17,054 nt of DNA, taken from an uncultured Clostridia bacterium. Its GTDB lineage: Bacteria > Bacillota > Clostridia > HGM11514. Of this stretch, positions 7,204 through 13,392 are shown one piece after another (the stretch's first letter is position 1; every line of letters starts with the position of its first letter). Made by a program: the position numbers and the translations under genes. Below the pieces are notes generated by a model that saw nothing but the letters and a program-made list of their open reading frames with translations, was not told the DNA's origin and did no database searches. The stretch covers positions 1 to 17,054 of the forward strand of contig CAKSSZ010000011.1 of NCBI GenBank assembly GCA_934489915.1, written 5' to 3'.

Positions 7204-7254
7204 AAAGAGGCTGTTTCAAACGTTAACCGGCGTTTGAAACAGCCCTTGCATTTT
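7201..7254. terminator. Bidirectional terminator between purA and the DUF6062 gene
   Basis: A perfect 14-bp stem, GGCTGTTTCAAACG (7209-7222) with CGTTTGAAACAGCC (7231-7244), closes an 8-base loop. On the plus strand it is followed by CTTGCATTTT. On the minus strand it is followed by TCTTTTTA, which overlaps the purA stop. It can therefore end both purA and the convergent gene that stops at 7311. Confidence 0.88.
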
Positions 7255-7310
7255 AAGGGGGGCAGAATGTTCCTCCGTTTCTTGCGTTCCGGGGGTTCAC
7301 TGTCCCTGTT

Positions 7311-7976
7311 TTATTCCTGCTCCAGATATCCCCCCAGCTTTTCCACCGTGCGGATAGGCGCATCCTTGGAGGTGCCCCAGGGCTTGTCTTCGTTTTTATA
7401 GTCAAATTTCTGGGTAAACCAGTGAATTTCTTCCCGGAGCCGCAGCAGCTCCCGTTTTTGCACCGCCGTCAGCCGTCGGCAAAAATCAGCGGCGTCCTTT
7501 TTGGAAAGAAAGCGTGCCGCCGCCTGAGAAAGCAAGCGGTAGTGGGGCATGCAAAACCCCCGGGAGCCTTCCACCTTTTCTGCAAAGCCGGGCTTGGTTT
7601 TCCATAAATAAAAAATCACATCCAGGTATTTGTCCATCACAAAATTCATTTTGTCACAGGCAGCACAGGTGGGGCGGGGCGGCTCCTTTTTGGAAAACAA
7701 CCCTTTCTTGTCCAGATTCTTTGCCAGCTCCGCAACGTGGGTGTCCAGCATCAGGGCAAGGGGCAGCTTGTTCTGCGCCCGGAACAGCAGCCGGAGGTGA
7801 CGGCGGCAAAACCCCTTTTGGTTGGTCTGGATCCGATAATCCGGCTCCATCATGGAGGGACCTAATAAAAAGTCCACCGTGTTCTCCTCCAATGCCTGCT
7901 CCAATGCACACACGGCGCACTCACAGTCTTTTTCAAAGGCTTCATTGACCGGAATTTCATAAATTTTTTCTTTCAT
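7311..7976 (-). CDS. DUF6062 family protein (cysteine/histidine-rich, function unknown)
   Basis: A 221-residue soluble protein that I recognise as DUF6062, a Clostridia family without an assigned function. It shows a repeated metal-ligand pattern: CAVC (Cys20, Cys23), GFCRRH (Cys57, His60), CAAC (Cys104, Cys107) and GFCMPH (Cys142, His145), i.e. two CxxC-then-CxxH sets. That arrangement suggests two zinc sites or a cluster, which is inference. There is no signal peptide or membrane segment. A GTG at 8003 would lengthen it by nine residues, but the predicted transcription start is near 8005, so a start at the ATG at 7976 (or GTG at 7979), about 9-12 bases after AGGAAAGGA, is better. It is monocistronic, convergent with purA and divergent from the phosphopantetheinyl transferase. 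Confidence 0.85.
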   Translation of the reverse strand: MKEKIYEIPVNEAFEKDCECAVCALEQALEENTVDFLLGPSMMEPDYRIQTNQKGFCRRHLRLLFRAQNKLPLALMLDTHVAELAKNLDKKGLFSKKEPPRPTCAACDKMNFVMDKYLDVIFYLWKTKPGFAEKVEGSRGFCMPHYRLLSQAAARFLSKKDAADFCRRLTAVQKRELLRLREEIHWFTQKFDYKNEDKPWGTSKDAPIRTVEKLGGYLEQE

Positions 7977-7988
7977 CACACAAAAAAA

Positions 7989-7997
7989 TCCTTTCCT
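7989..7997 (-). promoter_or_regulatory. Ribosome-binding site deciding the DUF6062 start
   Basis: AGGAAAGGA on the minus strand, 9 bases from an in-frame GTG (7979) and 12 bases from the ATG (7976). It lies inside the longer GTG-8003 reading frame, which argues that the longer start is not used. Confidence 0.6.
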
Positions 7998-8011
7998 CAG
8001 CACTTTTTTCC

Positions 8012-8040
8012 ATTATACCATAAAAAGCGCAAAAAAGAAA
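8012..8040 (-). promoter_or_regulatory. Extended -10 promoter of the DUF6062 gene
   Basis: TGGTATAAT on the minus strand (8020-8012) is a perfect extended -10 element. The -35 region 17 bases upstream (TTTCTT, 8040-8035) is weak, as is common with extended -10 promoters. Predicted start about 8005. Confidence 0.7.
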
Positions 8041-8064
8041 GGCTTTTTTCAAAAGGAGGCACAC

Positions 8065-8676
8065 ATGACCCAAATTAAACTTCTCTCCCTCGCTCCCCTC
8101 GCACAGCCGGACTGTTTTACCGCAGCCCAAGAGATGCTTTGGGAGGAACGGCGCCGGGAAATCCGGCAAATCAAAAGCGACCTTGCCCGCCGCCAAAGAA
8201 CCGGGGCGGGGGCGCTGCTGACCCATACCCTGCGCCAATGGGGCATTTCCTCCTTTTCTTATGCGGTTCACCCCTCCGGCAAGCCCTTTTTGCAGGATCA
8301 CCCGGAGGTGTTTTTCAGCCTGTCCCATTCCGGGGAATGGGCTCTGTGCGCCGTGAGCGACCGTCCCATCGGGGCAGATCTCCAATCCCTCACCCACTAC
8401 CGCCCCGCCGTTGCGGAGCGGATGTTCCCTCCGGAGGAAGCCGCCCGCCTTGCCGCCCTGCCCCGGGCAGAGCAGGATCGGGCATTCACCGCCGCTTGGG
8501 CAGCAGCGGAAAGCCGAGTCAAATATACCGGCAGCTGGCAAACATATCTCACCGCCCCCGCTCCCCGTCCCATCATCGCTCCCATCCCGGCAGTCATCAT
8601 GATCTCCTCCCCCGAGGCCACCCTCCCCCGGGCAGAGCTTTGGGAAATAGAGGGCAGCTCCGCCTTTTCTCTGTAA
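8065..8676 (+). CDS. 4'-phosphopantetheinyl transferase, Sfp type
   Basis: A 203-residue enzyme of the Sfp superfamily, which moves 4'-phosphopantetheine from CoA to a serine of carrier proteins (acyl, peptidyl or aryl). Family landmarks: an HPSGKPFL block before the core, FFSLSHSGEWALCAVSD (His88), PIGADLQ (Asp105, the Mg ligand position) and FTAAWAAAESRVKYTG (Glu149, Lys153). The end, AELWEIEGSSAFSL, matches the usual last strand. Two departures from the usual pattern: Gln107 replaces the glutamate of the GxDxE motif, and Ala148 replaces the lysine of WTxKE. The AAAGGAGG site before the ATG at 8065 is very strong. No carrier protein, polyketide or nonribosomal peptide gene is nearby. It may be the cell's AcpS substitute or serve a distant pathway. 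Confidence 0.85.
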   Translation: MTQIKLLSLAPLAQPDCFTAAQEMLWEERRREIRQIKSDLARRQRTGAGALLTHTLRQWGISSFSYAVHPSGKPFLQDHPEVFFSLSHSGEWALCAVSDRPIGADLQSLTHYRPAVAERMFPPEEAARLAALPRAEQDRAFTAAWAAAESRVKYTGSWQTYLTAPAPRPIIAPIPAVIMISSPEATLPRAELWEIEGSSAFSL

Positions 8677-8992
8677 TAAACAGAGTAACTATATACACCT
8701 TTGCACTGACAAATCTTCAATTGTATCATTGGCACCACAAAGTATTCTCGTAATGAATCACCTACCTTAATCATCTGATCCTATTGCAGCACAAGTGGGA
8801 TACAAAAAATGATGCCTGAAATTAATCGCATACTTTTCCGCCGTTTTTTGCTTCTTCTCACGGGAATCGGCTCAAGTATTTCCTCAATCAAACAAAAAAG
8901 TGACATTTGGACATCTTTTTGAGACAATGGGCAATGGCGTATTCTGTCTGTCTGTGATATACTTGCAGTAATCAAAGAAAAGGAGGATTCCC
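8677..8992. other. AT-rich gene-free interval upstream of the GH4 gene
   Basis: These 316 bases hold no reading frame I can support. The composition shifts sharply from the neighbours (21 G/C in 60 bases at 8701-8760). It starts with a short stem, CTCTGT-AATAA-ACAGAG, at the end of the transferase gene, which is followed by no T-run. Near the right end are a tandem CAATGGG/CAATGGC, three TCTG units (8943-8954) and a likely extended -10 element (8955-8963). I see no tRNA, riboswitch or mobile-element end. It may contain operator sites for the glycosidase gene, or eroded coding sequence. Confidence 0.6.
8955..8963 (+). promoter_or_regulatory. Candidate extended -10 promoter of the GH4 gene
   Basis: TGATATACT fits the TGnTATAmT extended -10 pattern, 30 bases before the start codon. 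The hexamer at -35 spacing (TGGCGT) is poor. Predicted start about 8970, leaving a leader just long enough for the AAGGAGG site. Confidence 0.5.
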
Positions 8993-10321
8993 ATGATTAA
9001 ACTTACCTTTATCGGCGCAGGCAGTGCCGCATTTGCCAAAAATGTACTGGGAGACTGCCTGCTGGCTGACGCGATCAACGATCAGTTAGAAATTGCGCTC
9101 TATGATATTGATCGGGACAGACTGACAGAATCCGAGCAGTTAATCCGCGCCATCAATCGGATTTATAACCAAGACCGGGCGGTCATTAAGAGCTACCTGG
9201 GGGTAGAAAACCGCAAAGAAGCCTTTCGGGGAGCGGATTTTTTAGTCAATGCTATGCAGGTAGGAGGATACCGTCCCAGCACCGTTATTGATTTTGAAAT
9301 CCCCAAAAAGTACGGTTTGCGGCAAACCATCGCCGACACTTTGGGCATCGGCGGTATTTTCCGGGCGCTGCGCACCATTCCGGTATTGCAAGACTTTGCA
9401 GAGGACATCATGCAGGTCTGCCCCAATGCATGGTTTTTGAACTACACCAACCCCATGGCAATGCTCTCTAACTTTATGCAGCGGTATACAGATATAAAAT
9501 TTGTCGGGCTGTGCCACAGCGTGCAGGTATGCAGCGACCACCTGCTCAAGGCGCTGGAGCTGCCCACCGAAGGAATTCATGACAAAATTGCCGGGATCAA
9601 TCACATGGCATGGCTGCTGGACATCCGCGATGCACAAGGCAATGATTTATATCCGGAAATCCGCCGCCGGGCGGCAGAAAAAAATGCCAAGGGAGAGCAT
9701 TCGGACATGGTGCGATATGAATATATCCGTCGCCTCGGCTACTACTGCACCGAAAGCAGCGAGCATAACGCCGAATACAATCCCTTCTTCATTAAGCAAA
9801 ACGAACCGGAGCTGATTGAGCGATACCATATCCCTCTGGATGAATATCCCCGCCGCTGTGAAAAGCATATTGCCGACTGGGGCAAGCAAAAGGAAGCCCT
9901 CTTTGCCGGCGGCAAGGTGGAGCATGAACGCAGTCTGGAATACGCCTCCAGAATCATTGAAGCAATGGTCACCAATACTCCCTTCCGCATGGGCGGGAAT
10001 GTGTTAAACACCGGGCTGATCCCCAACCTGCCGCAGCTGGCAACGGTTGAGGTGCCCTGCATGGTAGACGCCGCCGGCATTCAGCCCACCTATGTAGGCG
10101 AGCTGCCCCTGCAGCTGGCAGCCATGAACAGCAGTAATATTTATCCCCAGCTGCTCACGGTTGAAGCGGCAGTCACCCACAAGCGGGATACCCTGTATCA
10201 AGCAGCTATGATGGATCCCCACACCGCCGCAGAGCTTTCCATTGATAAAATTGTGGCAATGTGTGACGAACTGATCGAAGCCCACAATCATTCCGGCTTC
10301 CCCATCGGGGAATTTCATTAA
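8993..10321 (+). CDS. Glycoside hydrolase family 4, alpha-galactosidase (MelA) type
   Basis: A 442-residue enzyme using NAD+ and Mn2+ with the unusual GH4 oxidation-elimination mechanism. It has the N-terminal Rossmann fold (FIGAGSAAFAKNVLGD), the GIGGIFRALRTIP and FLNYTNPMA blocks (Asn150, Asn153), GLCHSVQV (Cys174, Mn ligand position) and INHMAW (His204, Mn ligand position). The CHSV tetrapeptide is the version associated with alpha-galactosidases, whereas CDMP and CNVP types act on phosphorylated sugars; substrate assignment is therefore likely but not proven. The length is close to E. coli MelA (451). There is a strong AAGGAGG site before 8993. No sugar transporter or regulator lies beside it, so the substrate probably enters through a system coded elsewhere. 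It is convergent with the stalk-domain gene. Confidence 0.9.
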   Translation: MIKLTFIGAGSAAFAKNVLGDCLLADAINDQLEIALYDIDRDRLTESEQLIRAINRIYNQDRAVIKSYLGVENRKEAFRGADFLVNAMQVGGYRPSTVIDFEIPKKYGLRQTIADTLGIGGIFRALRTIPVLQDFAEDIMQVCPNAWFLNYTNPMAMLSNFMQRYTDIKFVGLCHSVQVCSDHLLKALELPTEGIHDKIAGINHMAWLLDIRDAQGNDLYPEIRRRAAEKNAKGEHSDMVRYEYIRRLGYYCTESSEHNAEYNPFFIKQNEPELIERYHIPLDEYPRRCEKHIADWGKQKEALFAGGKVEHERSLEYASRIIEAMVTNTPFRMGGNVLNTGLIPNLPQLATVEVPCMVDAAGIQPTYVGELPLQLAAMNSSNIYPQLLTVEAAVTHKRDTLYQAAMMDPHTAAELSIDKIVAMCDELIEAHNHSGFPIGEFH

Positions 10322-10345
10322 AAAAAGCCCCTAAGTACACGGATG

Positions 10346-10405
10346 AAAAAATGAGCCAACCCCCTAACCGTTAGATGTTTGATCTATCGTTTGGGGGTTG
10401 GCTCA
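10346..10405 (-). terminator. Long hairpin terminator (minus direction)
   Basis: TGAGCCAACCCCC (10352-10364) pairs perfectly over 13 bases with GGGGGTTGGCTCA (10393-10405). Inside, AAC/GTT and TAGAT/ATCTA can extend the hairpin with small bulges. Six T residues follow on the minus strand (10351-10346). On the plus strand the following bases are AACTGTCTCC, without a T-run. It therefore suits transcription arriving from the stalk-domain gene, although it may also slow transcription out of the GH4 gene. Confidence 0.75.
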
Positions 10406-10460
10406 AACTGTCTCCCTGCCCTCGGAGGAATTCTCCACTGATTTAAATTTGCACAACTAA

Positions 10461-10504
10461 CAAATCCCCCCGCCGCAAAACCTGTTTTGCGGCGGGGGGA
10501 TTTG
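10461..10504. terminator. 20-bp perfect GC-rich hairpin touching the stalk-gene stop
   Basis: Arms at 10461-10480 and 10485-10504 are perfectly complementary over 20 bases (CAAATCCCCCCGCCGCAAAA on the left) around a four-base loop. The right arm ends one base from the TAA stop of the gene at 10506. Neither side has a canonical T-run (TTAGTTGTG on the minus side, CTTATTCC on the plus side). It is probably a terminator or an mRNA 3'-end stabiliser. Confidence 0.65.
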
Positions 10505-10505
10505 C

Positions 10506-11531
10506 TTATTCCGTATAAATGGATACGGTTTGGGTCTCCTCGTCCCAATCCACTTGAGCGTCAAAGCTTTCGGAAACGGCACGGATAGGCACCAGGGTTC
10601 TGTCATTCACCACCCGTGCGGGGACATCCAGCAAAATCCGTTCCCCTCCCCGGTACAATTGTTTGGAACCGACAGTCAGCCGGATCGGCTGCTTGCCTTC
10701 CACCCGGGCGGTCACGGTCTGGGTTGCTTCGTCCCAATCCACCTGAGCGCCGAGGGCTTCAAAAATCACTCGCAGAGGAACCAGAACCCGATCGTAGAGA
10801 ATCACCGGATTTTGGTCAAACCGGAGCCGCTCTCCGTTCACCAGCACCTTGACGGCAGAATCATCTGTCCGGGACAAGGGGGCGTCGCTGATGGAGAAAA
10901 AGCTCCATCCATGACTGCCGTCCCCTGACTTTTGCGCCACGCAATAAATGTCATCCCTGCCGCCCAAAGCCATATGCTCGTAGGTCAGACGGATCTCATA
11001 TTTCCCGTTCCCGTAATCGGACAGAATCTCATGATCAACCACCTCATAATAGGGTCCGCCGTACCCCCCGTTCCAGGTAACATAATAATCCCCGTTCTCA
11101 TAATATGCGTCGGTGTATGCGTCAATCTGATAGCGCCGACTGCTGTCATGGAGCGAGGCGATATCCTCCGCCTGAACGTGAAAGGTTTGCTGCAAAATAG
11201 CGTCGGTCACCGCACCGTCATACACCGTTGCATAGAAACGGCTGCGATCCAGCCGGGCGTTCACCGCCTCGTTGCTCCAATCATAATCATACCGCTCCTC
11301 TGTGCGGTAGTTCCGCTCGAACAGCGGAGCATTATACGGGTTCACCACAAAGCGCAGCACATCCTGTGCCGGCGTTGACCCGTCATAACGAAAGCCCAAT
11401 TCCATCGCCCAGGAAATCACATAAGCCAATTCGTCCCAGTCGCTCTGGGATATCTCCTCCCCGGCAGCAAAGCACGGTGCGGAGCAGGCAAGCATACAAA
11501 TGCACATCAAAACAGCTGCAATTCTTCTCAT
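10506..11531 (-). CDS. Secreted stalk-domain protein (copper amine oxidase N-terminal-like repeats)
   Basis: An exported protein of 341 residues. The first 24 residues form a signal peptide (MRRIAAVLMCICMLACSAPCF, likely cut after CFAA); a lipid-anchored form at LAC is a weaker option. The middle (about 25-225) is unrecognised and rich in tyrosine and aspartate. The C-terminal 115 residues contain two stalk-domain repeats: RVLVPLRVIFEALGAQVDWD and RTLVPIRAVSESFDAQVDWD, each followed by TQTV. These repeats occur in many Clostridia surface proteins and are thought to mediate wall or polymer attachment; no oxidase domain is present. A frame 20 residues longer exists, but 11531 gives the signal peptide with an AGAGGG site. 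It lies 71 bases after pckA behind a hairpin, with no clear promoter of its own. Confidence 0.85.
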   Translation of the reverse strand: MRRIAAVLMCICMLACSAPCFAAGEEISQSDWDELAYVISWAMELGFRYDGSTPAQDVLRFVVNPYNAPLFERNYRTEERYDYDWSNEAVNARLDRSRFYATVYDGAVTDAILQQTFHVQAEDIASLHDSSRRYQIDAYTDAYYENGDYYVTWNGGYGGPYYEVVDHEILSDYGNGKYEIRLTYEHMALGGRDDIYCVAQKSGDGSHGWSFFSISDAPLSRTDDSAVKVLVNGERLRFDQNPVILYDRVLVPLRVIFEALGAQVDWDEATQTVTARVEGKQPIRLTVGSKQLYRGGERILLDVPARVVNDRTLVPIRAVSESFDAQVDWDEETQTVSIYTE

Positions 11532-11547
11532 TCCATTCCCTCTTTTC

Positions 11548-11584
11548 CGGAAAGGAAAAGGAATCTGCGTCAGCAGATTCCTTT
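11548..11584 (-). terminator. Hairpin between pckA and the stalk-domain gene (partial terminator)
   Basis: In the minus direction AAAGGAATCTGC and GCAGATTCCTTT pair perfectly over 12 bases around a TGAC loop (plus-strand arms 11557-11568 and 11573-11584). They are followed by TTCCTTTCC, an interrupted T-run, so termination may be incomplete. The hairpin ends about 25 bases before the next start codon. Confidence 0.6.
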
Positions 11585-11602
11585 GTTCCAATCCATCTTA
11601 GC

Positions 11603-13207
11603 TTATTTCTGCGGGCCTGCGCTGACCAGCGCTTTCCCGGCTGCATTGCCTTCATATTTTGCAAAGTTCTTAATGAATCTGCCAGCCAGATCCTTTGCTT
11701 TTTCTTCCCACTCAGCAGCATTTGCATAAGTGTCCCGAGGATCCAGAATGTTCTTGTCCACACCCGGCAGCTCGGTGGGTACTTCAAAGTTAAAGTAAGG
11801 AAGCTTCTTGGTGGGTGCGTTGGCAATGTCGCCGTTTAAGATCGCGTCGATGATTCCTCTGGTGTCCTTAATGGAAATTCTCTTGCCGGTACCGTTCCAG
11901 CCGGTATTCACCAGATAAGCCTTTGCGCCGCTCTTTTGCATTTTCTTTACCAGCTCTTCTGCATACTTGGTCGGATGCAGCTCTAAGAACGCCTGACCGA
12001 AGCAAGCGGAGAAGGTCGGGGTCGGCTCGGTGATGCCCCGTTCCGTACCTGCCAGCTTTGCGGTAAAGCCGGACAGGAAGTAGTACTGGGTCTGTTCCGG
12101 AGTCAGGATAGAAACCGGAGGCAGCACGCCGAATGCATCCGCAGACAGGAAAATCACACTCTTTGCGTCCGGAGCCGCAGATACCGGGCGAACGATGTTG
12201 GTAATATGGTTAATCGGATAGGAAACACGGGTGTTTTCTGTTACGCTCTTATCGTCAAAGTCGATTTTGCCGTCCTTGTCCAGAGTGACGTTTTCCAGCA
12301 GAGCGTTCCGCTTGATTGCATGATAAATATCCGGTTCGGATTCCTTGTCCAGATGAATAACCTTTGCATAGCAGCCGCCTTCAAAGTTGAACACGCCGTT
12401 GTCGTCCCAGCCGTGCTCGTCGTCACCGATCAAAAGACGCTTCGGATCGGTAGAAAGGGTGGTCTTGCCGGTACCGGACAGACCGAAGAAGATGGCGGTG
12501 TTCTTGCCGTCCATATCGGTGTTGGCAGAGCAGTGCATGGAAGCGATGCCCCGCAGCGGCAGGTAATAGTTCATCATAGAGAACATACCCTTCTTCATTT
12601 CGCCGCCGTACCAGGTGTTCACAATTACCTGCTCCCGGCTGGTGATGTTGAACATAACAGCCGTTTCGGAATGGAGACCCAGCTCCTGATAATTTTCTAC
12701 CTTTGCCTTGGAAGCGTTATACACCACGAAATCCGGTTCAAAGTTTTCCAGTTCTTCGGCCGTGGGCTGAATGAACATGTTGGTTACAAAATGCGCCTGC
12801 CAAGCAACCTCCACGATAAACCGAATGGCCATCCGGGTATCTGCATTGGTGCCGCAGAATGCGTCAACCACAAACAGTCTCTTGTTGGACAGCTCCTTCA
12901 GCGCCAGATCCTTTACCGCCTTCCAGGCTTCCTGGGTTGCGGGGTGGTTATCATTTTTATATTCGTCAGATGTCCACCATACAGTGTCCTTGGAGTTTTC
13001 ATCCATGACAATGAATTTATCCTTGGGGGAACGGCCGGTATATACACCCGTCATCACATTCACCGCGCCCAATTCACTGACCTGACCTTTTTCAAATCCG
13101 TCCAAGCCCGGCTTGGTCTCCTCCTCAAACAGCAGCTCATAGGAGGGGTTATGCACGATTTCCGTAGTGCCGGAGATGCCATACTTGCTCAAATCAATTT
13201 TTTGCAT
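11603..13207 (-). CDS. pckA: Phosphoenolpyruvate carboxykinase (ATP)
   Basis: Interconverts oxaloacetate and PEP with ATP/ADP. In fermentative anaerobes it often runs toward oxaloacetate as a route to succinate or propionate; in others it feeds gluconeogenesis. The 534-residue length is normal. Motifs: TGRSPKDKF (oxaloacetate-binding arginine), the PEPCK-specific GLSGTGKTTLS P-loop (242-252, Lys248), the metal-site GDDEHGWDDNGVFNFEGGCY block, and NTGWNGTGKRISIKDTR near the C-terminus (adenine region). The ATG at 13207 has AAAGAGG eight bases upstream. It has its own promoter (13267-13295) that contains a Rex-like sequence, suggesting control by NADH/NAD+ ratio. The next gene, a secreted stalk protein, may be reached by read-through. 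Confidence 0.97.
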   Translation of the reverse strand: MQKIDLSKYGISGTTEIVHNPSYELLFEEETKPGLDGFEKGQVSELGAVNVMTGVYTGRSPKDKFIVMDENSKDTVWWTSDEYKNDNHPATQEAWKAVKDLALKELSNKRLFVVDAFCGTNADTRMAIRFIVEVAWQAHFVTNMFIQPTAEELENFEPDFVVYNASKAKVENYQELGLHSETAVMFNITSREQVIVNTWYGGEMKKGMFSMMNYYLPLRGIASMHCSANTDMDGKNTAIFFGLSGTGKTTLSTDPKRLLIGDDEHGWDDNGVFNFEGGCYAKVIHLDKESEPDIYHAIKRNALLENVTLDKDGKIDFDDKSVTENTRVSYPINHITNIVRPVSAAPDAKSVIFLSADAFGVLPPVSILTPEQTQYYFLSGFTAKLAGTERGITEPTPTFSACFGQAFLELHPTKYAEELVKKMQKSGAKAYLVNTGWNGTGKRISIKDTRGIIDAILNGDIANAPTKKLPYFNFEVPTELPGVDKNILDPRDTYANAAEWEEKAKDLAGRFIKNFAKYEGNAAGKALVSAGPQK

Positions 13208-13224
13208 GTTGATTACCTCTTTCT

Positions 13225-13250
13225 ATTCATAATTCATAAAACCTTGGTTT
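13225..13250. repeat. Tandem 7-bp repeat and inverted repeat in the pckA leader
   Basis: ATTCATA occurs twice in tandem (13225-13231 and 13232-13238), followed by AAACC-TT-GGTTT (13239-13250). Both lie in the predicted untranslated leader of pckA, between the start of transcription (about 13260) and the ribosome site. They may be operator or leader structure; nothing known matches them in my memory. Confidence 0.4.
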
Positions 13251-13266
13251 GCACCCTTCACTAACA

Positions 13267-13295
13267 ATTATAGTTAATTTCTTCACAAAAATCAA
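13267..13295 (-). promoter_or_regulatory. Sigma-A promoter of pckA
   Basis: TTGATT (13295-13290) and TATAAT (13272-13267) on the minus strand with 17 bases between. The -10 is perfect and the -35 matches four of six. Predicted start about 13260 and leader about 52 bases. Confidence 0.78.
13271..13288. promoter_or_regulatory. Rex-like operator overlapping the pckA promoter
   Basis: On the minus strand TTGTGAAGAAATTAACTA fits the Rex redox-repressor consensus TTGTTAA-N4-TTAACAA at 12 of 14 defined positions. It fills the spacer between the -35 and -10 boxes and enters the -10 box, exactly where a repressor would block polymerase. No rex gene is in the window, so assignment rests on the motif alone. 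Confidence 0.45.
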
Positions 13296-13315
13296 TAGCT
13301 TTCCCTAATTTTCTG

Positions 13316-13340
13316 AAAAAAAACCGTAATATTTCCCGGT
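13316..13340 (-). terminator. Weak terminator candidate after sbcC
   Basis: In the minus direction ACCG (13340-13337) can pair with CGGT (13326-13323) across ten bases, followed immediately by eight T residues. The stem is only four pairs, so this is a T-run with a marginal hairpin. A second small stem, GTTCAT/ATGAAC, lies between it and the sbcC stop. Confidence 0.35.
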
Positions 13341-13392
13341 GAAAAACCGCATTTTCTTGTTCATTTTTCCCATGAACGCCCTTTCTGTCAGC

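Noticed and set aside
7957..8753. Alternative frames overlapping the phosphopantetheinyl transferase (194 codons minus, 204 codons plus)
   Set aside because: Only the frame at 8065-8676 has Sfp motifs and an AAAGGAGG site. The others are glycine/proline-rich shadow translations.
8943..8954. Three TCTG units just upstream of the GH4 -10 element, a possible phase-variable promoter
   Set aside because: Three units are too few to suggest slippage, and no good -35 box lies on the other side of the repeat at a meaningful distance.
8781..8975. 64-codon minus-strand frames in the AT-rich interval before the GH4 gene
   Set aside because: No homology signal, no ribosome site, and they run through the predicted promoter of the GH4 gene. 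A decayed gene cannot be excluded.
11542..11553. CTTTTCCGGAAA, identical to 5540-5551 near alaS, as a shared operator
   Set aside because: Several chance 12-base matches are expected in a window this long, and the second copy lies in a terminator/ribosome-site region rather than at a promoter.
12206..13264. 352-codon open frame on the plus strand opposite pckA
   Set aside because: It is fully antisense to a clear PEP carboxykinase, has no recognisable motif, and starts without a convincing ribosome site. Long antisense frames are expected from third-position GC bias.
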